Shown here: piece by piece, positions 52,768 through 61,988 of the stretch
Layout: every line of letters starts with the position of its first letter
Position numbering within the stretch: the first letter of the stretch is position 1
Assembly: GCF_030140925.1 (NCBI RefSeq)
Contig: NZ_JARBWD010000001.1
Span: 2,480,001 to 2,544,000 of the forward strand
From: Parerythrobacter aestuarii
GTDB taxonomy: Bacteria > Pseudomonadota > Alphaproteobacteria > Sphingomonadales > Sphingomonadaceae
Direction of reading: 5' to 3'
Length of the DNA stretch: 64,000 bases
The notes under the pieces: generated by a model
Seen by the model: the letters and a program-made list of their open reading frames with translations, nothing else
Database searches by the model: none
What the model was told of the DNA's origin: nothing
Made by a program: the position numbers and the translations under genes

Positions 52768-54104
52768 CACAGGAACCTCGAATAGACCGCGCTGAGACGA
52801 TCGCGATACTTGTCGGGACTATAGCGCTCCGCCTGGGCAATGCCACGTTCGACCAGCTCGGCGCGCAGGTCCGCATCGGCGTCAAGCTCGCGGATCGCGG
52901 CGGTGATGGCCTGCGTATCATAGGGGTCGACCATCCGTGCGGCATCGCCGGCGACTTCGGGGAGCGAGCTGGTGTTCGAACAGATTACCGGGGTCTGGAG
53001 CAGCATCGCTTCCAGCGCAGGCAGGCCGAATCCTTCGTAGAGCGAAGGAAACAGCGCCCCCTTGGCACCGCGAATGAGGCTGACCAGCAGGCTGAACGGC
53101 GCATAATCCAGTCGGATGATTCGCTTGCGCGCGCCGCGGCGACGCTCGACATTGCTGGACGCAACAAAGGTATCCTGTTCCCACTTGCCTTCATTCAGCA
53201 GCGCAAGTTCCTTTTCCGCCTTCCAAGCCTGCGCGCCGATAATCACAAGCGGCGTTTTCACTTCGCTCGCCATGTAGGCTTCGATCATGCGGCCGATGTT
53301 CTTCTTGGGCTCAAGCGAGCCCCAAAACAGGAAATAGCCCTTATAGCCAAAACCCGTGATCCCCTCGACTTCGCGGGCGACCTGCTCTTCGGGCTTGTCG
53401 CGATACTTGGCGGGGATCTGCACCGACTGGTAGGTGTTGGTGATCCGCTCTTCAGGGATACCGACCAGCTCGACCAGGTCGCGCTTCGAATTTTCCGAGA
53501 CTGTCACGACGTGCTCGGCCCGCTCGCCGATCAGCTTCATCAAGCGCAAGTACCGCCGCTTGTTGTCGAGCGTGGTGTAAGGCAGCTTCAGCGGCACGAG
53601 GTCGTGCATGGTGTAGATATTGGGCACCTTGGGCACCCGCACCGGCAGCGGATAGGTCCAGTGCGCAAGATCGGGCCGCTGGGGCAGGTTGACGTTGAGC
53701 AGCTTCTTCCACAGCCAGAATACCGCCTGCCCGTTCTGGAATACCTCGCTGGCGTTGTAGATGGCATCGAAATAGGGCAATCGCGCGCTGAAGGTGCGGC
53801 TGACGACGCGCCCGGTGATCGGCACTTGCTTGGCCTTGTAGCTCAGCGGGAAGCGCAGGGCCTGCTTGGCCCGTTCCAGCAGTTCGAAGATGCGCGCCTG
53901 TTCGACCGGCCCATCGAAAAACGAGATTTCGTGCAGCAGATCATCGCGCACATGGGTCCCGCGATTGCCATAGAGCACTGCGACCTGATGACCGAGGGCG
54001 TTGAGTTCGTAGCTTAGATTGCGGGCATAGGTGGCAACCCCGGTGCCCTTCTCGAGCCCGAGGTTATAGCCGTCGATGAGAATGGTCTTTCTAGTGTCCG
54101 GCAT
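52767..54104 (-). CDS. Glycosyltransferase family 4 protein
   Basis: The 445-residue GT-B enzyme begins with [20 protein letters not shown], the acceptor-side motif of GT4. It has the donor-binding ExxE-type [20 protein letters not shown] segment near the C terminus, followed by NTSSLPEV. It would add a sugar from a nucleotide or lipid donor to the growing polymer at the cytoplasmic face. It lies 2 nt after the ABC ATPase gene, within the export operon. The sugar specificity cannot be told. Confidence 0.9.
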   Translation of the reverse strand: MPDTRKTILIDGYNLGLEKGTGVATYARNLSYELNALGHQVAVLYGNRGTHVRDDLLHEISFFDGPVEQARIFELLERAKQALRFPLSYKAKQVPITGRVVSRTFSARLPYFDAIYNASEVFQNGQAVFWLWKKLLNVNLPQRPDLAHWTYPLPVRVPKVPNIYTMHDLVPLKLPYTTLDNKRRYLRLMKLIGERAEHVVTVSENSKRDLVELVGIPEERITNTYQSVQIPAKYRDKPEEQVAREVEGITGFGYKGYFLFWGSLEPKKNIGRMIEAYMASEVKTPLVIIGAQAWKAEKELALLNEGKWEQDTFVASSNVERRRGARKRIIRLDYAPFSLLVSLIRGAKGALFPSLYEGFGLPALEAMLLQTPVICSNTSSLPEVAGDAARMVDPYDTQAITAAIRELDADADLRAELVERGIAQAERYSPDKYRDRLSAVYSRFL

Positions 54105-54106
54105 AG

Positions 54107-55489
54107 TCAGTGAACCAAGGCGCTGCCCGCCCCTGTCCGTTGGGGAGCGATTTCGAGGGCGGCTACGGTCTTTGGCCAGTCAGCGAACGCACCGGCACTT
54201 CTGAGCCTGTGCAAGAGCTCTGCCGGGGTATCTTGGTCGAGCACTGGCTGCGCAAAGATGCAGCAGACGCGGCGGGCCATTGCTTCGGACGGTTGTGCAA
54301 CCGCTCTGCGAGTGTTCGGCCCGGCAGCGAGAATAGCGCCGAGCGCGTCCAGTGTATCGCACGCGCGCATGACCTCCAGAGAGCCCACCGGGGCTGCCTG
54401 GAACAGCCACCCTAGCGCCTGGACATCCGGCATTGCCGGTGGCTGCAATGATGCCTTGCCGGCCAGCGGCCCGCGCAGCGGTGCCGCCTCGGCATCGCCC
54501 AGCCGCTCCATCACGAACACCGCGTGCTCTTCCACATCGGCCAATGGCTCGCCCAGCGCGATCGCAGTGCGATAGGCGGTCTCTGCCTCGGCAAAGTGGC
54601 CTTGCTCCTTCTCCATGTGGCCAAGCTGGGTCCAGTAGCTGCGCTGATACGGATAGAGCGCCAGCGCGCGGGTGTAGTCCTCGGCCGCCTCGGCCCACTT
54701 GCGTTCATCGCGGGCCCAGTCGCCCTGCTGCACCAGCGCCCGGAACCGCTCGTCGCTGAGCGCCGAATGCTGCGAGGAATCGATCATCCGCGCTCGGTTC
54801 GATGTGTCGACGGGCACTGGATCAGCCTCTGTATCGGCCCCGATCAGTTCCTTGTAAGTGGCATAAGCCTGCTCGAAATCGCCGAACTGCTGCAACCTGC
54901 CTTCGTGCAGGATCGCCCAGCGGTTGCAGTGTTCTCGCAAGTATCCGGCATCGTGCGAGATGATGATCATCGCCCGGTCGCTGCGCACCTCGAAAAGCTC
55001 GCGATTGCAGCGATCATGGAAGCGCGCGTCACCGACGGCCCCGATTTCGTCGATGAGGAAACAGTCGAACTCGATGATCATGGAAATGGCAAACGCCAGC
55101 CTCGCGCGCATGCCGGACGAATAAGTCCGCACCGGTTCGCGCAGATAGGGCCCCAGTTCGGCGAAATCCTCGACGAAGGCGAGGTTGCGTGCGAAATCCT
55201 GGTCGTAGACCGAGGTGATGAAACGGACGTTGTCGATACCGGTAAGCTGCGGCTGGAATGCACCGCCGAAGGCCAGCGGCCACGAGACCGACATGCTGCG
55301 TTCGATTGAACCCGAAGTTGGCTTTTCCGCTCCGCTGACCAGCCGGATTAGAGTCGACTTGCCCGCGCCGTTGCGACCGAGGATGCCTAACCGTTCACCC
55401 TTTGCCAGCTCGAAGTCGATCCCTTCGAGCACGCGCTTCTGGCCGAACCGGGTCGGATAACTCTTATGGAGGTCGCGGACACGGATCAT
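54107..55489 (-). CDS. KpsT/Wzt-like polysaccharide ABC ATPase with C-terminal TPR region
   Basis: The 460-residue protein has an ATPase domain of about 220 residues with Walker A GRNGAGKST (38-46), signature YSSGMRARLAFA, and the DEIGAVGDARF Walker B typical of KpsT/Wzt. A C-terminal extension then carries TPR-like helices (for example AAEDYTRALALYPYQRSYW and FAEAETAYRTAIALG). KpsT proteins usually end after the ATPase, and Wzt extensions usually bind glycan by a beta fold, so a TPR extension is unusual. It overlaps the permease gene by 4 nt and powers export across the inner membrane. Confidence 0.9.
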   Translation of the reverse strand: MIRVRDLHKSYPTRFGQKRVLEGIDFELAKGERLGILGRNGAGKSTLIRLVSGAEKPTSGSIERSMSVSWPLAFGGAFQPQLTGIDNVRFITSVYDQDFARNLAFVEDFAELGPYLREPVRTYSSGMRARLAFAISMIIEFDCFLIDEIGAVGDARFHDRCNRELFEVRSDRAMIIISHDAGYLREHCNRWAILHEGRLQQFGDFEQAYATYKELIGADTEADPVPVDTSNRARMIDSSQHSALSDERFRALVQQGDWARDERKWAEAAEDYTRALALYPYQRSYWTQLGHMEKEQGHFAEAETAYRTAIALGEPLADVEEHAVFVMERLGDAEAAPLRGPLAGKASLQPPAMPDVQALGWLFQAAPVGSLEVMRACDTLDALGAILAAGPNTRRAVAQPSEAMARRVCCIFAQPVLDQDTPAELLHRLRSAGAFADWPKTVAALEIAPQRTGAGSALVH

Positions 55490-56289
55490 TCGGGCACCAC
55501 CCGGCGAGCAACCCAGCGTTCTGTCAGCAAGGCTGCCACCGACAGCGTGAGGTTGACGCTGACGAGATAGCCGATGTCGTAGATCGCCCGCGCCTGCGAT
55601 CCGAACCAGCCTTCACGTACCAGCTCGACGCCGTGCACCGTCGGGATCCACAGCACGATTTCCTGCGCAAACACAGGCAGTGCATCGACCAGGAAGGCCG
55701 CCCCGGAAAGCGGGAAAAGCAGGTAGGAAAACGGGTGCCACAGCTTGTCCACCAGCTCGCTCTCATGCGAAAGCGCGCCAAGGAAAGTCGCCAGAGCGGA
55801 GCCAAACCATGCCAGCAGCAACCAACCGCCAGCAACAGTCAGGAAGTCCTCCGGCGGGGTCAACATCCCGACGGACATAAGAACGAGCGCAAGCACCGCG
55901 AAGGAAATGGTCGCTCCGCCGAATTCCAGCAGCAGCCGCGCAAAGTAGACGTCCAGCACCTTGATGTTGCGGTGGTACATCAGCGACAGGTTCGCCCACA
56001 GCGCGCCGATGCAGCGGCCCGGCATGTTCCGCCACAGCAGCACACTGGAATAGCCGGTCAACGCGAAGGCGACGATCGGCAGGTCGCTGCCGTGGACGGA
56101 TTTGGTCGCAGTCCACAACGCAGTGACACCGAGCGTGAACAGCATGGGTTCCACGAACAGCCACAGGAAGCCGATGTTGTGCCGGCCGTAGCGCGTGAGC
56201 ATCTCGCGTACGAGCAACGCACCGATAATGCGCTTGTTGCTTCGCAGGCTATCGACCAGCGTGGCCGGGCGAGGTGCGCTGCTCGCCAT
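55486..56289 (-). CDS. KpsM/Wzm-like polysaccharide ABC permease
   Basis: The 267-residue membrane protein has six spans and the ABC-2-type pattern, with REMLTRYGRHNIGFLWLFVEPM near residue 30 and the NIKVLDVYFARLLLEF segment. It forms the inner-membrane channel for the polymer, with the KpsT-like ATPase encoded next. Its ATG overlaps the preceding stop by 1 nt (TGATG) and its end overlaps the ATPase start by 4 nt. Confidence 0.92.
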   Translation of the reverse strand: MASSAPRPATLVDSLRSNKRIIGALLVREMLTRYGRHNIGFLWLFVEPMLFTLGVTALWTATKSVHGSDLPIVAFALTGYSSVLLWRNMPGRCIGALWANLSLMYHRNIKVLDVYFARLLLEFGGATISFAVLALVLMSVGMLTPPEDFLTVAGGWLLLAWFGSALATFLGALSHESELVDKLWHPFSYLLFPLSGAAFLVDALPVFAQEIVLWIPTVHGVELVREGWFGSQARAIYDIGYLVSVNLTLSVAALLTERWVARRVVPE

Positions 56290-57404
56290 CAGTCGCGGTG
56301 CTCGCGAATACCCACCAGCAACATGGACAGCACGCCCCAGGCCAGCAGGCCCAGCAGCAAGGTAGCGAAGATATTACGCCAGCGGCGGGGATAGGTGGCG
56401 TAGTCAGGCAGCGAGGGGTTGGCGATCCGTTCGACATAGGCCTGCTTGCGCCGCGCCTCGGCTTGGGCATCCTGCAGAGAGGCCAGCGCTATGGCGAGCT
56501 GCTGTTCGGCAAATTGCGAGGCCAGCGTCAGCTCCTGATAACGCGCGGCATTGGCGGAGAGCGAACCCGATCCGCCGGCGATACGCTTGGTCTGCCGCGC
56601 AATTTCGCGCTCCAACTCAGCGACCTGGGTCTTGAGGAAGGGAATTTGCGATGCGCGCGGGGTGTAGGTCCGCATCTGCAGCAACTGGGTGCGGGTCGCG
56701 ATCAGCTCTTCCTGGAGTTGGGAGATAGTTTGCAGGCCCACTTTGGCCTGCATTTCAGGGTCGATAACGCCTTGCCGATCACGAAATGTGGCCAGAGCCA
56801 ACGAAGCGCTCTTCGCTTCCCTGCGGGCGTCGATCACCTCCAGCTCCGAGAAGCTGATAGCGTCGGTCCGCGCCCGCTCAGAAAGCAAGTTGACCAGCGC
56901 TTCGGATCGCCGCAGCAAACGCTCATTGATCTCCTTGGCGGCCTGCGGATCGAAGGCTTCGACCCGCAGCCGCAGAACCAGCACGCTCTGGCCATCCTCG
57001 ATCGCCAGCTTCTCGCCGAAATATTCGTACAGCTCTTCGAAGCTGTCACCACCGAGGCCGCCGAAGCGATCGACGAAGAAGATGTCGCCCTTGCCATATG
57101 CATTGCGGACAAAGCCGTCCTTGTCGATCTCCTCCAGCGCTGCGCGCGAGCGGAGGAATTCGCGCACGGCGTTGCTTTCCTCTGTCGCCCCGGTGATCGC
57201 ACTGGCGCCGAAGACAGAGCCGAGTGGCGAGGTATCGGGCTTCGACGGGCTACGCACGATGATGCGCGATTCGGAGACATAGATGTCCTCCGCCAGTGCA
57301 CCGAAATAGACCACCGCCAACAAGGTCGGCAGCGCTACCACCGCCAGGAATAGCGGGCTGATGGATTTTAACCTGTCCAGCACTGTGATTCTCGACCCCG
57401 TCAT
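56289..57404 (-). CDS. KpsE/Wzc-like capsule export inner-membrane protein
   Basis: The 371-residue protein has one N-terminal and one C-terminal membrane span. A long periplasmic coiled-coil region lies between them (about 150-320), with SESRIIVRSP near residue 50, the layout of KpsE/RkpR polysaccharide co-polymerases. It links the permease to the outer-membrane channel. ATG 57404 overlaps the glycosyltransferase stop by 4 nt; a GTG three codons earlier is less likely. There is no kinase domain, consistent with ABC-dependent instead of Wzy-dependent export. Confidence 0.9.
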   Translation of the reverse strand: MTGSRITVLDRLKSISPLFLAVVALPTLLAVVYFGALAEDIYVSESRIIVRSPSKPDTSPLGSVFGASAITGATEESNAVREFLRSRAALEEIDKDGFVRNAYGKGDIFFVDRFGGLGGDSFEELYEYFGEKLAIEDGQSVLVLRLRVEAFDPQAAKEINERLLRRSEALVNLLSERARTDAISFSELEVIDARREAKSASLALATFRDRQGVIDPEMQAKVGLQTISQLQEELIATRTQLLQMRTYTPRASQIPFLKTQVAELEREIARQTKRIAGGSGSLSANAARYQELTLASQFAEQQLAIALASLQDAQAEARRKQAYVERIANPSLPDYATYPRRWRNIFATLLLGLLAWGVLSMLLVGIREHRD

Positions 57405-58624
57405 CCCGCCCACAAGGTGACTTTGTAGGGGCGATTGCGGTCAGGGGCAAAACCCTTCGCTTCGATTCCGCTTTGCAGACCTTCCAGCCAGGCGTCGAGG
57501 CTCGTGAAGTGCTCCGACCAGCTCGGAGGATGGAACTGCGCCATCAGTCCCATTTGCCGTTTGCGTCCAGGGCCGTCCTCGCAAAACTCCGCAATCGCAT
57601 CGGTCCAGCCATCGACATCATGGGAAGCGAGCAGCCTGGGTATCCCTTGTCCGATTTCGCGAAAGCTCGGCAAGTCGCTGGCAATCACCGGAACCCGCAG
57701 CTTGAGCGCTTCAACCATCGGCAGGCCGAAACCCTCGGCCATGGTCGGCAACAAGGCTGCGCGCGCGCTGACCAAAAGCCGCGCGAGTTCGCCGTCGTCA
57801 AGGTTGGTCCTGACTTCCACAACCCGGCGCAGGCGCAGGTCCGTCGCCAACTTGGCGCGCACCTCGCCCGATCCGATCCCCCAATTCCCGGCGAGGACCA
57901 GCTTCGGAGCATGATTGCCCATTCTGGCAACAAGCTGCGACCATACCTTGAGCAACAAGTGATGGTTCTTGCGCCTTTCGATCGTGCCAATGGCAACGAA
58001 AGTCGGAATGCGACTTGGCGAAGACCGCAGCGGCACTGGCAACCGCGCCCCGGCAATGGGTGCTGCCAGCATCGGTGGCAGCGACAAACCTTCGCGGGTA
58101 GCAAAGCCCCTGACTTCGGCCGCAGTGGCGTTGGAATTGACGATTATCCCGGCCGCTTCCTGCAAGGCGCGAACCACCCTTCCTCGATGGCGCGCGGTCT
58201 TGTGCGGCGTTGTCACGTGCGGATGAGTGACCGGAATCAAGTCGTGCAGCAGGTAGATCGGACGAAGACCTCGACGCTCCACCCAACGCCAATGGGCGTC
58301 GAGATCGAAATCGGAGTGCCCGACGTTGAGATAGAGTGAGCCGCGTGTAAGCTCCCGATCGACCGGGCGAGCCAGCTGCCGCAGGTGCAACGCCGCGAAT
58401 GTACGGCGGAATTGGCTCGTTGGGGCATCCAGCGCTGCAAAGAGGCGGATGGAGGCTGCGCGATCAAACACGATCGGGCGTCCGCGCACTTGCAACACTG
58501 CCAAGGCTTCGCCTGCAAAATGTGCGGCATAGGCATCGCACACGCGATCGATACCACTGGGTGTGCGCCCGCTCCACCGGCGCCCTGCCGAACGGGTCAG
58601 ATCAAGGAGCAGCGGGGCCGTCAT
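57401..58624 (-). CDS. Glycosyltransferase family 4 protein
   Basis: The 407-residue GT-B enzyme has the N-terminal SGRTPSGIDRVCDAYAAHF segment, the GTIERRKNHHLLLKVW nucleotide-site loop and AEGFGLPMVEALKLRVPVIA near the donor site, all standard for GT4. It overlaps the inositol-phosphate cytidylyltransferase by 4 nt on one side and the KpsE-like gene by 4 nt on the other. It may act early, for example on an inositol-containing acceptor, but that is inference from gene order. Confidence 0.9.
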   Translation of the reverse strand: MTAPLLLDLTRSAGRRWSGRTPSGIDRVCDAYAAHFAGEALAVLQVRGRPIVFDRAASIRLFAALDAPTSQFRRTFAALHLRQLARPVDRELTRGSLYLNVGHSDFDLDAHWRWVERRGLRPIYLLHDLIPVTHPHVTTPHKTARHRGRVVRALQEAAGIIVNSNATAAEVRGFATREGLSLPPMLAAPIAGARLPVPLRSSPSRIPTFVAIGTIERRKNHHLLLKVWSQLVARMGNHAPKLVLAGNWGIGSGEVRAKLATDLRLRRVVEVRTNLDDGELARLLVSARAALLPTMAEGFGLPMVEALKLRVPVIASDLPSFREIGQGIPRLLASHDVDGWTDAIAEFCEDGPGRKRQMGLMAQFHPPSWSEHFTSLDAWLEGLQSGIEAKGFAPDRNRPYKVTLWAG

Positions 58625-59373
58625 GACACCGCCGCCTCCGCAGCGAAAATCTCCGGCAACTCGGCTCGGACCTGCGATGTCGCCATCTCCAGCATCGGCG
58701 GATCATCGATATCAATCCACCACGCTTCGCCAATATCGACACTCGCAGCCTGACCCCTATCAGCGAGCCGCTGCATACCGTCCGACAATGACCCCGGCAT
58801 TCCGTCATGGATCGCCGACTGGATGGCCTCCGGCAGCGCCTGCGAAGCGCGGAACACCCCGCAGTCGACAGCATCATAAGTTGTCAGGTGTTTGCCGATC
58901 CGGTCGATCGTGCCGTCAATACGGGTTGCCACCCAGGTCGCATCGTCGGGATCGATCAATGGCGAGGTCAAGCGGCGATCGATGGCCAGCAACGCGCGAT
59001 CCTCCACCGGCCCAGCTGCCATCATCTTCGCCAGGATCGAGCGAGCAAAGACGTGATCTGCCATTTGCAGCAGGAATTCGCCCTTGAAATCCGCAGCACC
59101 GGCAATGACCGAATAGCCATTGGGCCTGCCATGGTCGGCGACCCGTCGCGCCTCCACTGCGATACCCGACCTGCGCGCTATGGCAGGTAGCTCCGCTTCG
59201 ATCTCCTCGGCGTGGTAGCCGGTGGCGACGACGACCCGCTTAACTCCGACACTCGCCAGCTGGCGCACGCCGATCTCCAGCAAGGACAATCCATGCAGCT
59301 GCGTGAGCGGCTTGCAAGGCTCGACCCGCCTGAGGCGGCTGCCAAGTCCGGCGGCGAGGATCAGCGCGTCCAT
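58621..59373 (-). CDS. Probable CTP:inositol-1-phosphate cytidylyltransferase
   Basis: The 250-residue nucleotidyltransferase-fold protein has LILAAGLGSRLRR (4-16) with CKPL after it, then RPNGYSVIAGAADFKGEFLL and MADHVF (metal aspartate), and WWIDIDDP near the end. The NGYS...DHV pattern is that of IPCT enzymes, which make CDP-inositol from CTP and inositol 1-phosphate in di-myo-inositol-phosphate synthesis. It lies directly after inositol-1-phosphate synthase (17 nt), which would supply its substrate. Other sugar-1-phosphate nucleotidyltransferases are the main alternative. Unlike the fused IPCT/DIPPS enzymes it has no membrane domain. Confidence 0.75.
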   Translation of the reverse strand: MDALILAAGLGSRLRRVEPCKPLTQLHGLSLLEIGVRQLASVGVKRVVVATGYHAEEIEAELPAIARRSGIAVEARRVADHGRPNGYSVIAGAADFKGEFLLQMADHVFARSILAKMMAAGPVEDRALLAIDRRLTSPLIDPDDATWVATRIDGTIDRIGKHLTTYDAVDCGVFRASQALPEAIQSAIHDGMPGSLSDGMQRLADRGQAASVDIGEAWWIDIDDPPMLEMATSQVRAELPEIFAAEAAVS

Positions 59374-59390
59374 GTTTCGCCAGGCCTCGC

Positions 59391-60491
59391 CTATTCAGCC
59401 GCCTGGACGTGACGCGCGACATATTCGTCTAGCATGCGGCCTGCGGTATCTTCGTCAATCTGCTGCGGCGGGTGCTTGCAGTAATAGGCGCTCGGCGCGA
59501 TCAGTGCGCCGCTATCGCCATTGTCGAGCGCAAACTTGCAGAAGCGGATCGCATCCATCACGCAAGCTGCGGCATTGGGGCTGTCCTCAACCGCGAGCCG
59601 CAACTCCAGCTCAACCGGGACATCGCCCCACTGCGTGCCCTCCAGCCGCAGGAAACACAGCTTGTTGTCCTTCTGCCACGGGACATACTCGGACGGGCCG
59701 ATCTGGATATTCTCGTCGGCAAGGCGTTGAGCGAGCGCTGCCTGCACAGCCTCGGTCTTCGATTCCTTCTTACTCGTCAGCCGCTGGCGATCGAGCATGT
59801 TCATGAAATCGGTATTGCCGCCGGTATTGAGCTGGTAGGTCCGTTCCACTGTCACACCGCGAGTGGTGAAGAGGCTGGACAGTGTTCGGTGGACGATAGT
59901 GGCCCCGATCTGGGCCTTGATATCGTCACCCACGATCGGGAGTCCGCGTTCGCGGAACCGTGCTTCCCATTCCGGGTCACTGGCAACGAAGACCGGGATG
60001 CAGTTAACCACCGCAACACCGGCTTCGAGCGCGCATTCCATGTAGAATTCGCTCGCATCTTGCGAGCCGACCGGGAGGAAATTCAAAAGGATTTCGGCTT
60101 TCGTATCCCGTAGGGCCGCGACCATTTCGGCTTGCGTCGCATCGGGACCGTCGGCGATCATGAAACCACGCTCACCGGCCTCGGTCATGTGGTCCGCGAC
60201 GCCATCGAGCACACGTCCACGGATAACTCTAGCTCCGGTCTTGGGCACGTCGCTACAAAAGACCTTGGTGTTGTTGGGTGCAGCAAAGATCGCTTCGGCA
60301 ATGTCCTTGCCGACCTTGCGGGCATCAACGTCGACACCAAGCACAAATGCCACGTCGCCGGCGGAATAGCCGCCGATATAATCGTGTATCAGACCCTGGG
60401 TCGAAGTGCCGCGCGCATAATGCGCTGCACCCTGCACAAGCGAACTTGCGCAGTTGCCGATGCCGACAATGGCAACCCGAATTGCTGTCAT
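59391..60491 (-). CDS. ino1: Myo-inositol-1-phosphate synthase
   Basis: The 366-residue NAD-dependent enzyme converts glucose 6-phosphate to inositol 1-phosphate. The Rossmann motif GIGNCASSLVQG (11-22) opens the protein. The conserved NFLPVGSQDASEFYMECAL, GDDIKAQIGATIVHR and LNTGGNTDFMNM segments follow, then SKKESKTEAV with the catalytic lysines. The length matches the short bacterial and archaeal form. It is the first gene of the leftward inositol/capsule-export operon; a GAGG lies about 11 nt upstream of the ATG. Finding it here in a Gram-negative polysaccharide operon is unusual. Confidence 0.94.
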   Translation of the reverse strand: MTAIRVAIVGIGNCASSLVQGAAHYARGTSTQGLIHDYIGGYSAGDVAFVLGVDVDARKVGKDIAEAIFAAPNNTKVFCSDVPKTGARVIRGRVLDGVADHMTEAGERGFMIADGPDATQAEMVAALRDTKAEILLNFLPVGSQDASEFYMECALEAGVAVVNCIPVFVASDPEWEARFRERGLPIVGDDIKAQIGATIVHRTLSSLFTTRGVTVERTYQLNTGGNTDFMNMLDRQRLTSKKESKTEAVQAALAQRLADENIQIGPSEYVPWQKDNKLCFLRLEGTQWGDVPVELELRLAVEDSPNAAACVMDAIRFCKFALDNGDSGALIAPSAYYCKHPPQQIDEDTAGRMLDEYVARHVQAAE

Positions 60492-60848
60492 AGACCCAAA
60501 AACCTCAACTCAATTCACAGCGAAGCATGCTCGCCAAAAGGCGCTGACAGACGCATAACGTCCAACCCCGGTTTTTCTTTCGTCAGCCCCGTATTTCCTG
60601 CGGGTGCCGCGATGCGACCTTTTGCCACTAGTCGAAAATCATTTGGCGAAGGGACCGTTCCGTTAGCCATGAATCACCCAATCGCCAATGCCTTCATAGC
60701 GCCTGGAACGCGTTTCAACTCGACTATGGCGCAAATTCGGCCCGGTCAGTCTTCTTCACCGCCGGATACTCCGACAGCCGCGAATGTCTGCCGACTATTG
60801 CATGAGCGGACGATGAATTGCCACTTGCGCCTGCTTCGCCGAGCCGCG
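60492..60848. other. Intergenic region between ino1 and a divergent glycosyltransferase
   Basis: About 357 nt lie between the divergent starts. I see a small CGCC-AAAA-GGCG hairpin at 60532-60543 about 40 nt upstream of ino1, and no clear promoter hexamers or operators. The downstream part is open in the frame of the glycosyltransferase and could be a longer N terminus of that protein (ATG 60813 is one option). Confidence 0.5.
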
Positions 60849-61988
60849 ATGGCTGCGTGTTGCATGCCGTCCGTCTGCCTCGACTGCCGCTATATCAGAC
60901 CCCGCCCCAGCGGGATTGGAGCCGTTGTGCAGGCGCTGGTCGAATATTTGCCGGACCTGGCACCGGACTGGCACTTTACTTTCCTACGCCATTCCTCGCA
61001 CGGTGCACGATTGTCGCTCGCACCGAATGTCAGCGAGATTGAGCTAAGGGCCGGGGCCAACAGCCCGACAACCATGTGGTGGCTTCCACGGATGGTCGAA
61101 TTTGATCGGTTCGACCTGTTCCACGGCCCTGCCAACATTCTCCCGCGCGGGGTACCGATCCCGTGCGTTACAACGATCCACGATATCATGTGGCTGGATG
61201 ACCCGGCCTTGTGCAAACCCGGTCTGAAGAGACGCATCCAGGGGGCATTCTATCGCCATGGTATCCGCCGGGCGCTGGATCACTCGGCCGCCTTGGTGAC
61301 TGTCAGTGAAGCTACTCGCCGCGCGATCCTCGCCCACCGTCCGGAGTTGGCGGAGCGCATTTTCACGGCCCCACCGGGCGTGTCCAATCGCTTTCGCCCG
61401 CACACCAGCTGTTCAGACAGGCTGCCCAACGTCGGCACCCCGATCTCTGATTATGTTCTCACAGTGGGTCAGTCTGCACCCTACAAGAACCACGTCGGTG
61501 CTGTGCGCGGTTTCGCCGCAGCCTTTGCGGACAGACCGGAGATACATCTCATTATTGTCCAGCGGCAGGGAGCAGGCGCGAGCCAATTGACCAGTCTTGC
61601 TCACGATCTTGGCGTTGGCGGTCGGGTCCATTGCCTCTCACCACAGGATGATGACGCTCTTGCGGCCTTGTATGCCGGGGCGCTTGCCCTGCTGCACCCT
61701 TCGCTCTGCGAAGGATTTGGCATGCCACTGGCCGAAGCCATGGCGAGCGGGTGCCCGATAGTGACCAGCAATGTCTCCGCCATGCCGGAAGTGACCGCCG
61801 GAGCCGCCCTGCTTGTCGATCCCCGCGACCCTGCAACCATCGGAGCCGCTCTGCGCAGGATCCTCGACGAACCGGGATTGGCTGTATCGCTTCGGGAAAG
61901 AGGGCTCGTTCGGGCCAGACAGATGGACCGACGCAAGTTCGCGCAAGCCAATCTGGAAATCTATCGCCGTATCCTTGCCGGGAGTTAG
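60849..61988 (+). CDS. Glycosyltransferase family 4 protein
   Basis: The protein (379 residues from ATG 60849) has the GT4 start VCLDCRYIRPRPSGIGAVV, the central VGQSAPYKNHVGAVRGFAAA nucleotide-site loop, and CEGFGMPLAEAMASGCPIV followed by NVSAMPEV at the donor site. No start codon has a good ribosome-binding site; ATG 60813 and ATG 60864 are alternatives, the last fitting the family N terminus best. It diverges from the inositol/capsule operon. Its stop shares bases with the stop of the convergent CDP-alcohol transferase (TTAG, 4-nt overlap). It may glycosylate the inositol-containing product (inference). Confidence 0.85.
   Translation: MAACCMPSVCLDCRYIRPRPSGIGAVVQALVEYLPDLAPDWHFTFLRHSSHGARLSLAPNVSEIELRAGANSPTTMWWLPRMVEFDRFDLFHGPANILPRGVPIPCVTTIHDIMWLDDPALCKPGLKRRIQGAFYRHGIRRALDHSAALVTVSEATRRAILAHRPELAERIFTAPPGVSNRFRPHTSCSDRLPNVGTPISDYVLTVGQSAPYKNHVGAVRGFAAAFADRPEIHLIIVQRQGAGASQLTSLAHDLGVGGRVHCLSPQDDDALAALYAGALALLHPSLCEGFGMPLAEAMASGCPIVTSNVSAMPEVTAGAALLVDPRDPATIGAALRRILDEPGLAVSLRERGLVRARQMDRRKFAQANLEIYRRILAGS

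Noticed and set aside
60132-60848. A long N-terminal extension of the 60849-61988 glycosyltransferase
   Set aside because: Its first part runs antisense through ino1; the GT4 fold starts near residue 60864-60849.
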